Position numbers and translations under genes: made by a program. This document shows positions 26,387-33,768 of a stretch of DNA of 64,000 nt, in pieces (the stretch's first letter is position 1; each line of letters begins with the position of its first letter). The notes under the pieces are model-generated. The model searched no databases. It was not told where the DNA came from and saw only the letters and a program-made list of their open reading frames with translations. Origin of the DNA: Rhizobiales bacterium 62-17 (lineage in GTDB: Bacteria; Pseudomonadota; Alphaproteobacteria; Rhizobiales; Beijerinckiaceae); NCBI GenBank assembly GCA_001898965.1, contig MKVW01000009.1, forward strand, positions 525,809-589,808, read 5' to 3'.

Positions 26387-27061
26387 TTAGGCCGCCGGCG
26401 GGGAGCGACGAAACATCGCCCCATAGACCAAGGTGATCAACAGGCTGGTCAGCAAAGCACCGAGCAGGACGTCGGACAGGAAATGGCCGCCGAGCGCCAT
26501 GCGCCACACGCTGGTGGCGACCGTCAGGACGATCGAACCGGCGATGGCAACGGCTCGGATCTGCGGCGGCGCGACCAGGGCCGGCGCCAGAGTCCACATG
26601 GAGGTCGAGGCCTCGCCGGAGACGAAGGAGCAATTGCTCTGGCACTGGCCGTCGAATTTGTACCACGGTCGGAACGGCCAGATGCCGCCCTTGTTGACCT
26701 CCGCGACATGGAACGGGCGGGGGCGGTGCGAATGCTCTTTCAGAATGACATTGGTCAGCAGCCCCGGCCCCAGCGCCAGGCAGATGATGATGAAGGCGAT
26801 GGCCTTGTTGCTGGGCACCGGCCAGCGCAGCGTGCGCCGCTTGGCGATGAGCCACAGCAGTAAAAGGACGATCGCCAGCGCCAGCGGCGCCACATAGAAC
26901 ACATAGCGTACGAAGATGCCGGCGCGCGTTGCGCCGATGAACAGCCCGTCGCTGCCGACGAAGGCTCTGGCAGCATCGACATCGAGCTGCGGCCACAGGC
27001 CGAAGATGAGCGCGACGAGAACAATGGCGGCGATTTGCAGAATAAGGAGGGTTCTGAACAT
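26387..27061 (-). CDS. PAP2-superfamily membrane phosphatase
   Basis: 224 residues with about six membrane spans. The three PAP2 motifs are present in order: KEHSHRPRPFH (motif 1, with Lys and Arg-Pro), FVSGEASTS (motif 2, where the family usually has SGH), and RMALGGHFLSDVLLG (motif 3, with Arg, His and Asp). It would remove phosphate from a lipid or lipid-linked substrate at the membrane. Undecaprenyl pyrophosphate, phosphatidylglycerophosphate or lipid A are all possible. Motif 2 has Glu for His, which is worth checking. Confidence 0.82.
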   Translation of the reverse strand: MFRTLLILQIAAIVLVALIFGLWPQLDVDAARAFVGSDGLFIGATRAGIFVRYVFYVAPLALAIVLLLLWLIAKRRTLRWPVPSNKAIAFIIICLALGPGLLTNVILKEHSHRPRPFHVAEVNKGGIWPFRPWYKFDGQCQSNCSFVSGEASTSMWTLAPALVAPPQIRAVAIAGSIVLTVATSVWRMALGGHFLSDVLLGALLTSLLITLVYGAMFRRSPPAA

Positions 27062-27138
27062 GGTGCCTGCTCTAAACGAGATCAGGCCCTGCGGGAAGCG
27101 TATGGCATCAACGGGCGAGAAGCTGATAGTTTGCAGCC

Positions 27139-27936
27139 ATGAAACAGCTTGAAAAACTGAACGAAGAAGAAATCGAGCGCTATGCCCGCCATATCGTGCT
27201 GCGCGGCATCGGCGGTCCCGGCCAGCAGAAGCTTAAAAGCGCGCGCGTTCTCGTCATTGGCGCCGGCGCGCTGGGTTCTCCTCTTATTCAATATCTCGCC
27301 GCCGCCGGCGTCGGCACGATCGGCGTCGTCGATGACGATACGGTCGCGCTCTCCAATCTGCAGCGGCAGGTGATCCACAGCACTGCCGATGTCGGCCGCC
27401 TGAAGCTCGACAGCGCACGCGATGCGGTCGAGCGCCTCAATCCGCATGTGTCCTTCGTGTCGCATGTGCTGCGGCTCGATGCGGACAATGCGCGTGCGCT
27501 CGTGCGCGATTATGATCTGGTCGCCGATGGCTCGGATAATTTCGAGACGCGCTATGCGGTGTCGGACGCCTGTTTCTTCGAGGGCAAGCCGCTGGTCACG
27601 GCGGCGGTCGGCGTGTTCGATGGATCGCTGACGACCTTGCGCCCGTTCGAACGTGGCGAAGACGGCAAGCCCAATCCGACTTATCGGTGCCTGTTCCCAG
27701 AGCCACCGCCAGCGGGCACAGTGCCGACCTGTTCGGAAGCGGGCGTTCTCGGCGCCTTGACCGGCACGATGGGCGCGATGATGGCGATGGAAGTCGTGCG
27801 TCAGATCGTCGGCTTCGGCGACGCTTTGATCGGCCGCCTGTTGCTGGTCGATGCCTGGTCGATGCGTTTCGAGACCATGCAGTATGAATGGGATCCGGCC
27901 AATCCGCTCAACGGCGAAAAGGCCGGCCCCGTTTAG
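27139..27936 (+). CDS. moeB: MoeB/ThiF/HesA-type adenylyltransferase
   Basis: 265 residues of the E1-like fold. It begins LNEEEIERYARHIVLRGIGGPGQQKLKSARVLVIGAGALGSP, the family opening plus nucleotide loop. LSNLQRQVIHST and SDNFETRYAVSDAC are also typical, and PTCSEAGVLGALTG holds the conserved cysteine near the acceptor tail. It would adenylate the C-terminal Gly-Gly of MoaD or ThiS. The two CxxC zinc pairs of E. coli MoeB are not seen. No moaD, thiS or other molybdopterin or thiamine gene is nearby, so the partner is uncertain. Confidence 0.82.
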   Translation: MKQLEKLNEEEIERYARHIVLRGIGGPGQQKLKSARVLVIGAGALGSPLIQYLAAAGVGTIGVVDDDTVALSNLQRQVIHSTADVGRLKLDSARDAVERLNPHVSFVSHVLRLDADNARALVRDYDLVADGSDNFETRYAVSDACFFEGKPLVTAAVGVFDGSLTTLRPFERGEDGKPNPTYRCLFPEPPPAGTVPTCSEAGVLGALTGTMGAMMAMEVVRQIVGFGDALIGRLLLVDAWSMRFETMQYEWDPANPLNGEKAGPV

Positions 27937-27939
27937 TGA

Positions 27940-28290
27940 TTATTCAATCGCGGCGATGACGGCGATCTCGACCTTATAGTCGGGGCCGGCGAGCTTGGAT
28001 TCCACCGTCGCGCGGGCCGGAGCCTGGCCGGCGATCACCCACTTGTCCCACACCGCGTTCATCTCGCCGAAGGTCGCCATGTCGGGCAGCCAGATGTTGG
28101 CGGAGAGCAGCTTCGTCTTGTCCGAGCCGGCCTGTTCCAGCAGGCCGTCGATGATCGACAGGATTTCGGTCGTCTGTTCGGTGACGCTCTTGCCCTTGGT
28201 CTTGTCCGCGACTTGGCCGGCCAGATAGACCGTGTTGCCGTGAACCACGGCCTTGCTCATGCGTGCGCCGGCTTCGATACGCTTAATCAT
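27940..28290 (-). CDS. RidA/YjgF family protein
   Basis: 116 residues from the ATG at 28290, with GGACAAG upstream; a GTG one codon earlier is also possible. The fold is shown by SKAVVHGNTVYLAGQVAD, EQTTEILSIIDGLLEQAG, and PARATVESKLAGPDYKVEIAVIA. The Arg in PARATV is the residue that binds the substrate carboxylate in RidA imine deaminases. The protein may hydrolyse reactive enamine/imine intermediates. It converges with moeB and is followed on the same strand, upstream, by the DUF1993 gene. Confidence 0.88.
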   Translation of the reverse strand: MIKRIEAGARMSKAVVHGNTVYLAGQVADKTKGKSVTEQTTEILSIIDGLLEQAGSDKTKLLSANIWLPDMATFGEMNAVWDKWVIAGQAPARATVESKLAGPDYKVEIAVIAAIE

Positions 28291-28326
28291 CACTTGTCCT
28301 TCTTTGCTTAGGTAAGTTGCTTTTCT

Positions 28327-28854
28327 TCAGGTGAGTTGGGTCATGCGCGGAATCGGACCCATGAAATCCCGCTTGCCGCAGTCGATACCGCGGGCCCGCA
28401 AGATCGCATAGGCGATCGTGACGTGAAAATAAAACTGCGGCAGTGCCTGATGCAGCAGAAAATCCTTGCCCTTCATCTGCCGCGTGCCGCCGGCGGCCGG
28501 ATAGACGATGTCTTTGTCCTCGGCACCGTTGATCGCTGTTGCATCGGCGGCGGCGATGAAGTCGAGCGTCTTCTTAATGCGCGCCTGCCAGTCGGCGATG
28601 GTTCGCTCCGCATTGTCGAATTTCGGCGGCGTCAGGCCGGCAAGCCAGGCGGTGGTATTGCAGGCCCAATCGCACATGGCCTGCAACTGCCGGCCATAGG
28701 TGAACATGTTGGGATAGAGCCGCTCGTTGAGAAACAGCACCGGATCGATCTTCTTCACCGCGGCCTGTTCGCACAATTTATCCAGCAGGGTCGAAACGCC
28801 GGTGAGCATCTGCGTGAAAACAGGCACCGATGCCTCGTGGAGCGAAATCGTCAT
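28327..28854 (-). CDS. DUF1993 family protein
   Basis: 175 residues from the ATG at 28854, after a GGAGG six to ten bases before it. It starts MTISLHEASVPVFTQMLTGVSTLLDKL and has FTYGRQLQAMCDWACNTTAWLAG and QFYFHVTIAYAILRARG, features I associate with the DUF1993 group. It is predicted all-helical, resembling DinB-like bundles, with no signal sequence. The role is unknown. It lies 36 bases upstream of the RidA gene in the same direction. Confidence 0.75.
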   Translation of the reverse strand: MTISLHEASVPVFTQMLTGVSTLLDKLCEQAAVKKIDPVLFLNERLYPNMFTYGRQLQAMCDWACNTTAWLAGLTPPKFDNAERTIADWQARIKKTLDFIAAADATAINGAEDKDIVYPAAGGTRQMKGKDFLLHQALPQFYFHVTIAYAILRARGIDCGKRDFMGPIPRMTQLT

Positions 28855-28978
28855 GTCTTTTTTGTCCTCCCTACCGAACCGGGGCGACATTGCCCCGGAT
28901 TTACAGCCAATGGCAAGCTGGTGAAGACGCGGGGGCGCCTGTGCGCATCCTTTGAAAATCCTGCGGAGAACGGCTGAG

Positions 28979-29044
28979 ATATTTTAAATATTTCAAATGG
29001 ATGAAACGCCTCTCCCGGCCTTTGACCGAACCGGTAAAACCGGT
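28979..29044. promoter_or_regulatory. Palindromic elements in the DUF1993 / aldolase divergent region
   Basis: Two separate elements lie between divergent genes. ATATTT-T-AAATAT is a perfect 13-base palindrome at 28979-28991. Two self-complementary ACCGGT hexamers at 29030-29035 and 29039-29044 are spaced by AAA. Both could be operator-like sites, but no regulator gene is adjacent. Confidence 0.3.
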
Positions 29045-29125
29045 GGATTGTTCGGGACGGCTTGCCAGCCGCGACCAAATCGTTCACCAGCAGCGCCAAG
29101 GCCGATCAAGGAGCCGGAGGAAACG

Positions 29126-29830
29126 ATGACCAAGGACGAAGCCAAGCAGAAACTGATCGATGCGGGCCTGGTGCTCGAGGCTTCAGGCCTCAGCGATTTC
29201 ACGCGCGGCCATGTGTCGATCCGCGTGCCGGGCGAACCCAATCTCTTCTATATGAAACCGCACAGCTTCGGCTTCGACGAGATGACGATGGACAATATCG
29301 TCACCTGCAATATCGAAGGCGAGAAGGTCGCCGGCGGCGGTCCGCGCCACAGCGAAGTCTACATTCATTCGGAAATCTTCCGCATCCGGCCCGACGTGCA
29401 TTCGGTCATCCACGCCCATCCGACCTATGCGGTCGCCGTCTCGGCCACCGATCGGCCGCTGCGCATGATCAGCCAGCCGAGCGCCGTCTTCGCCGATGGC
29501 ATCGGCGTTTATCGTGACACGATCGATCTCATCCGTTCGAAGGAAATGGGGGCCGGTGTTGCCAAGGCGCTCGGCGGCAGCAAGGCGGCCTTCCTGAAAA
29601 ACCACGGCGTCGCCACGGTCGGCGGCACGCTGGAGGAATGCGTGATCCTGACGATCATGCTGGAGAATGCGGCGCAGATTCAGATCCTCGCCGAATCCAC
29701 CGGCTCGGTCGGCGAAGAATTTCCGCGCGACGACATCATGCGCCTGCACGACAAGATCTGCCGGCCTGAACAGCACAAGATCAATTTCGATTATCTGGTG
29801 CGCAAAGTGCGCCGGCAGATGAAGGGCTAG
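29126..29830 (+). CDS. Class II aldolase/adducin family protein
   Basis: 234 residues from the ATG at 29126, preceded by GGAGG; 43 in-frame residues upstream are excluded. The class II aldolase fold shows the zinc-type HAHPTYAVAVSATDRPL and a later His in LKNHGVATVGGTLEECV. Family members include L-fuculose-phosphate and L-ribulose-phosphate enzymes, as well as decarboxylases. The substrate is not evident here, and no sugar kinase or transporter is beside it. The gene is followed by a repeat copy. Confidence 0.82.
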   Translation: MTKDEAKQKLIDAGLVLEASGLSDFTRGHVSIRVPGEPNLFYMKPHSFGFDEMTMDNIVTCNIEGEKVAGGGPRHSEVYIHSEIFRIRPDVHSVIHAHPTYAVAVSATDRPLRMISQPSAVFADGIGVYRDTIDLIRSKEMGAGVAKALGGSKAAFLKNHGVATVGGTLEECVILTIMLENAAQIQILAESTGSVGEEFPRDDIMRLHDKICRPEQHKINFDYLVRKVRRQMKG

Positions 29831-29892
29831 TCCCGCGCCTGCGGCGCGTCGTGCAGGATACGTAGGCTTCGCAGAAAAATCCTGCGCCTCGG

Positions 29893-30046
29893 TGTCATCC
29901 CCGACGCCTGCGTAGCAGGCGAGCGGGGATCCAGGGGCGTGTGACGGTCGCTTGCCGCTGCACGTTAGGCCTGCGCCGCAGCCACTTTTGACACTGTACC
30001 ACACGCTCTGGATCCCGGATCGCGCTGCGCGCGTCCAGGATGACAC
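29893..30046. repeat. Dispersed palindromic repeat, copy B
   Basis: It begins GTGTCATCCCCGACGC, and its left arm ends in GATCCAGGGGCG. Its right arm is CTCTGGATCCCGGATCGCGC to CCAGGATGACAC. The terminal inverted sequence extends outward as CCTCG/CGGAG. About 70 bases separate the arms. It is more diverged from the others than copies C, D and F. It sits between the aldolase and YqaA genes, which converge. Confidence 0.88.
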
Positions 30047-30082
30047 GGAGGCCATGCGACTGGCATCTAGCGTGTCTCTATC

Positions 30083-30517
30083 TCAAACAAACCCCGCCAC
30101 CGCCGCCGCCACCGCGAGATAGCGCGCTACTTTCACCGCGCCGACAATCAAAACGAAAATCCACAGTGGCTCGCGCAGGAAGCCGGCGATCACCGTCAGC
30201 GGATCGCCGATCACAGGCACCCAGCTCAACAGCAACGACCAGCGGCCGTAGCGATGATACCAGCCCTCGGCCCGCGCCAGTGCCGCCGCATCGACGGGAA
30301 ACCAGCGTTTGTTGCGAAACGCCGTCAGCCCGCGCCCTAGAATCCAGTTGGTGATCGATCCCAGCACATTGCCCAGGCTGGCCACGGCGATCAGCATCGC
30401 CCAAGGCCGGTCGCTGGTGGCGAGATAACCGGCCAACACCACTTCCGAGGAAAACGGCAAAATGGTCGCGGCCAGAAAGGCCGTGGCGAACAAGGTCGCG
30501 TAAAGACCAGCAATCAT
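30083..30517 (-). CDS. YqaA family membrane protein (DedA/SNARE-associated fold)
   Basis: 144 residues with about four hydrophobic segments. LATSDRPWAMLIAVASLGNVLGSITNWILGRG and SWVPVIGDPLTVIAGFLREPLWIFVL match the short YqaA group, which contains the conserved glycine-rich re-entrant motif of the DedA superfamily. Such proteins are inner-membrane and may move lipids; the specific role is unknown. It ends 10 bases before the oxidoreductase gene on the same strand, so the two may be an operon. Confidence 0.8.
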   Translation of the reverse strand: MIAGLYATLFATAFLAATILPFSSEVVLAGYLATSDRPWAMLIAVASLGNVLGSITNWILGRGLTAFRNKRWFPVDAAALARAEGWYHRYGRWSLLLSWVPVIGDPLTVIAGFLREPLWIFVLIVGAVKVARYLAVAAAVAGFV

Positions 30518-30527
30518 GAGGCGATGA

Positions 30528-31505
30528 TTACAGCGTCACGATCATATGGCCGGTGCCGGCCTGCGCTTCCGCCTCGCGATGGGCGCGCGCCAGATCCATC
30601 AGCGGCACGCTGTCGGCAATGCGATGCCGCAAGGCTTTGTCGCGGATCGCCTGCAAAATGCCGTCGCAGGTCGTCTGCTTCTGCGCATCCGACAGCAGAT
30701 AGACGAAGATGAAATGCACCGACATGTTGCGGGCACGCCTGGGAGACAGGGTGATCTCGGCCGTGCCCGGCGCCGCGGCGCCATAGGAGACGATGGTGCC
30801 GCCCTCGGCGACGATGTGTTCGTTGAAGCCGATCCGGTTGCCGAAATCGATTTCGATGATGCGATCGACGCCGCGCTCGTCGGTCTCATCCAGGACCGCC
30901 TTGGCGAGATCGGCGGCGCGATCGAGTACGACATCGGCGCCGAGCGCCTTGATCTCGTCCATGCGCGTGCGCGATCCGGTGCTGGCGATGACGCGGGCGC
31001 CGCCCCAGCGGGCGAATTGAATCGCATAGGCGCCGACGCGGCCGGTCGCGGCCGGCACATAGATCGTTTGCCCCTTCACCGGGCCGTCACGGAAGACGGC
31101 GTGATAGGCGGTCATGGCGGGAATGCCCAGGCACGCGCCCTCTTCATAGCTGACGCAGTTCGGCAGAGGCCGCACCTGCATCGAAGGCAGGCTGATGAAT
31201 TCGGCAGCCGAGCCCATCGGCCGGGCCCATTGCGCGTTGAACATCCACACGCGGTCGCCGACGCGATAATTGCTGACGCCGGGGCCGAGCGCGGCAATGG
31301 TGCCGGCGCCGTCCGAATGCGGCACGATACGCGGAAATTCCATGCCGGCCTTCACATTGGCGCGGCGTTTGTAATCCGAAGGGTTGATGCCGGAGGCGTG
31401 GACGCGCACCAGCACTTCGCCGGGGCCGGCCAAAGGTTTTTCGATCTCGCCGACGCTGATGACTTCATCCGCCGGACCACAACGTTCATACCAGCCAGCC
31501 AGCAT
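30528..31505 (-). CDS. Quinone oxidoreductase / MDR superfamily NADPH-dependent reductase
   Basis: 325 residues of the medium-chain dehydrogenase superfamily. An N-terminal GroES-like domain (GEVLVRVHASGINPSDYKRR) is followed by the Rossmann domain with VPAATGRVGAYAIQFARWGGARVIASTGS. Zinc-binding cysteines are absent, pointing to the quinone-reductase-like branch. It would reduce quinones or enals with NADPH. It diverges from the biotin operon and leads the YqaA gene. Confidence 0.85.
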   Translation of the reverse strand: MLAGWYERCGPADEVISVGEIEKPLAGPGEVLVRVHASGINPSDYKRRANVKAGMEFPRIVPHSDGAGTIAALGPGVSNYRVGDRVWMFNAQWARPMGSAAEFISLPSMQVRPLPNCVSYEEGACLGIPAMTAYHAVFRDGPVKGQTIYVPAATGRVGAYAIQFARWGGARVIASTGSRTRMDEIKALGADVVLDRAADLAKAVLDETDERGVDRIIEIDFGNRIGFNEHIVAEGGTIVSYGAAAPGTAEITLSPRRARNMSVHFIFVYLLSDAQKQTTCDGILQAIRDKALRHRIADSVPLMDLARAHREAEAQAGTGHMIVTL

Positions 31506-31683
31506 GGGTGCCTCTCCTCAAGGGGGGAATCCATACATGTCCCGTCGGCAGGAAAACAAGCTCGCGGGGGTAAAGTTCCTCGGCTGCCAAACGGTAGGCT
31601 GTTTTGCGCTGCCGCATAGCTCTTGCTAGAAGGGCGCCGCAGCCGCGCACGCGGCGGTATAGTCAGGCGGCACGACCGGCACC

Positions 31684-32376
31684 ATGACCATTGCAGTGAA
31701 GGATGTGACGCTGGCGCGCAATGGCCGCACCGTGCTGCATCAGTTGAATTTGACCATGGACGAACGCCGCATCGGTCTCGTCGGCGTCAACGGCGCCGGC
31801 AAGAGTTCGCTGCTGCGCCTGCTCAATGGTCTGCTTCTGCCCGATCAGGGGCAGGTCATCGTGCATGGTCTGGAAACGCAAGCCAGCCGGGCGCAATTGC
31901 CAGGCAGCGTCGGGTTCATTTTTCAAAACCCCGAACATCAGATCGTCTTTCCGACGAGCCTCGAAGAAATCGCCTTCGGTCTGCGCGAGCGTGGTCTCGA
32001 CGCGAAGGCAGCGACATCGGCGGCGCGCGATTTTCTGAAGCTTCACAACTGTGCCGATTGGTGCGAGCGTGCGGTCGCCGAACTTTCCGACGGTCAGAAG
32101 CAACATTTGTGCATTCTTGCGGTTCTCGTTTGCGAACCGGCGCTGATCGTGCTCGACGAACCGTTTTCGAGCCTTGATCTCAGAGCCCGCAACATGTTCC
32201 TGCGGCTGTTGGCGAGCCTGCCGCAGCAAATCGTCATGGCAAGCCACGATCTCGACGCCATGCGGGATTTCGACCGGATCATCTGGCTCGATGACGGACG
32301 CGTCGCCGGCGATGGTTCGCCCGACACTGTACTGCGCGCCTATCGCGCCCATTGCGACGCGCAGGCCGCGCCATGA
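31684..32376 (+). CDS. bioM: Biotin ECF transporter ATPase BioM
   Basis: 230 residues with one ABC domain: Walker A GVNGAGKS at 34-41, signature ELSDGQKQ (Asp for the second Gly) and Walker B LIVLDEPFSSLD, followed by SHDLD. It forms, with BioN and BioY, the dedicated three-part biotin importer found in Hyphomicrobiales. Its TGA overlaps the bioN ATG (ATGA). I see no TTATNNATAA-like BioR site in the 178-base upstream gap, which is shared with the divergent oxidoreductase gene. Confidence 0.88.
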   Translation: MTIAVKDVTLARNGRTVLHQLNLTMDERRIGLVGVNGAGKSSLLRLLNGLLLPDQGQVIVHGLETQASRAQLPGSVGFIFQNPEHQIVFPTSLEEIAFGLRERGLDAKAATSAARDFLKLHNCADWCERAVAELSDGQKQHLCILAVLVCEPALIVLDEPFSSLDLRARNMFLRLLASLPQQIVMASHDLDAMRDFDRIIWLDDGRVAGDGSPDTVLRAYRAHCDAQAAP

Positions 32377-33002
32377 TCGCACCGCATGTCGCGCAACAGA
32401 CCTGGCTGCATCGCATCGGTGCCGGCACCAAGCTTTTGACCTTGGCCGTCGTCTCGATCCTGCTCGGCTGGACGGCTCAGTGGCTGGCGTTACTGATCGC
32501 CTGCGTCATCATCCTTGGCGTTTACATCGTCACCATTCCCGCCGCCGGCACGCGTCTGAAACTCTATCGCCCGCTGCTGCCGCTGCTCGTCGGCATCGGC
32601 CTGTTGCAGATCTATGCCTCGGGCTGGGAAATAGCCCTCGCCACCTTGCTGCGCTTGGTGGCGATGATGGCTTTAGCCGATCTCGTCACCGCGACCACGC
32701 CGATGCTCGACATGATGGATGCGTTGCAGCCGTTGTTCCGGCTGTTGCGTCCACTGGGCCTCGATGAGCGCCGCCTGTCGCTCGCCGTGGCGCTGATGCT
32801 GCGCTTCATTCCGGTGATCATGAGCGAATGGGGCAAGCGCGAGGAAGCCTGGCGCGCCCGCACCGGCCGCCGCCCGCCGCTGCGTCTCGTGGCGCCTTTC
32901 CTGAGCGACGTGCTGCGCCTCGCCGATCACGCCTCGGAAGCCTTGACCGCGCGCGGCTTCGACATGGCTCGGTCAGATCGCGTGGACCGGGGGACCCGAT
33001 GA
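32373..33002 (+). CDS. bioN: Biotin ECF transporter transmembrane component BioN
   Basis: 209 residues from the ATG at 32373, which overlaps the bioM stop. Several hydrophobic spans lead to a cytoplasmic helix KREEAWRARTGRRPPLR, with an Ala-Arg-x-Gly-like motif. A second coupling helix, SEALTARGFD, is near the C terminus. These contact the ATPase. It is short, as BioN proteins are. It is separated from bioY by a 211-base gap that holds a full repeat copy. Confidence 0.87.
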   Translation: MIAPHVAQQTWLHRIGAGTKLLTLAVVSILLGWTAQWLALLIACVIILGVYIVTIPAAGTRLKLYRPLLPLLVGIGLLQIYASGWEIALATLLRLVAMMALADLVTATTPMLDMMDALQPLFRLLRPLGLDERRLSLAVALMLRFIPVIMSEWGKREEAWRARTGRRPPLRLVAPFLSDVLRLADHASEALTARGFDMARSDRVDRGTR

Positions 33003-33028
33003 CGGTGCAAGCCCATGCCGCAGCCTTA

Positions 33029-33177
33029 GTGTCATCCCGGACGCCGCAGGCGATCCGGGATCCAGGGGCGTGCGGTAGAATTTCAAAAAATACTGCGGCA
33101 CAGGCTCAATATGCGTCAGTAATGTCACACGCCCCTGGTTCCTGGATCACTTGCTGCGCAAGTGTCCGGGATGACAC
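33029..33177. repeat. Dispersed palindromic repeat, copy C, inside the biotin operon
   Basis: The left arm runs GTGTCATCCCGGACGCCGCA to CCAGGGGCG and the right arm CGCCCCTGGTTCCTGGATCA to GTCCGGGATGACAC. The inverted match continues outward as CAGCCT/AGGCTG. It lies between bioN and bioY, genes of one complex on one strand. Confidence 0.92.
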
Positions 33178-33213
33178 CCAGGCTGCGGCTTCAATAAGAA
33201 TGAGAGACATATC

Positions 33214-33768
33214 GTGCAACTGAGAGACCTCGTCCGCGTCAGTCTGTTCGCCGCTCTGGTCGCGGCTCTGGGTCTGTTTCCGCGTCTCGATCTGCCGCTC
33301 GCCGGCGGCGTGCCGATCACCTTGCAGACATTGGGCGTGATGCTGGCCGGACTCTTTCTGGGCGCGCGTCTCGGCTTTACCGCTGTCGCGCTGTTTCTTT
33401 TCGTCGTGCTCTTGGGTGCGCCGCTGCTGGCCGGCGGCCGCGGCGGATTGGGCCTTCTGTTCAGCCCCTCCGCCGGCTATCTGATCGGCTATCCCGTCGG
33501 CGCTTTCGTCACCGGATGGGTATTGCAAAGAACAAACGGCACCGGCGTTTTCCTGCGCGCGCTCTTGGCCTGTCTCATCGGCGGCGTGATCGTCATCCAT
33601 GCCATGGGCATCGCCGGCCTCGCCTGGAAAACCGGCATGAGCCTGCAGGCGGCCTTGCTTGCCGATCTCGTCTTCGTACCGGGCGATCTGCTGAAGGCTG
33701 TGGCGAGCGCCTATCTTGCCTCACTGATGCCGAACCAGACGGTGGCGGCGCCAAGGTCTTCCTCATGA
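33214..33768 (+). CDS. bioY: Biotin transporter S component BioY
   Basis: 184 residues from a GTG at 33214; an ATG 14 bases upstream runs into a stop after seven codons. The BioY pattern is clear: GGVPITLQTLGVMLAGLFLGARLG, then GRGGLGLLFSPSAGYLIGYPVGAFV, then IAGLAWKTGMSLQAALLADLVFVPGDLLKAVAS. About six membrane spans are present. It binds biotin and works alone or with BioMN. Its stop overlaps the next gene start (ATGA), so the ligase and thiolase genes are coupled to it. Confidence 0.93.
   Translation: MQLRDLVRVSLFAALVAALGLFPRLDLPLAGGVPITLQTLGVMLAGLFLGARLGFTAVALFLFVVLLGAPLLAGGRGGLGLLFSPSAGYLIGYPVGAFVTGWVLQRTNGTGVFLRALLACLIGGVIVIHAMGIAGLAWKTGMSLQAALLADLVFVPGDLLKAVASAYLASLMPNQTVAAPRSSS

Noticed and set aside
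23295..26863. Long plus-strand frames opposite typA, argG and the PAP2 gene (23295-25109 and 24872-26863)
   Set aside because: They are antisense shadows, with the Asp/His/Arg-rich composition typical of such frames.
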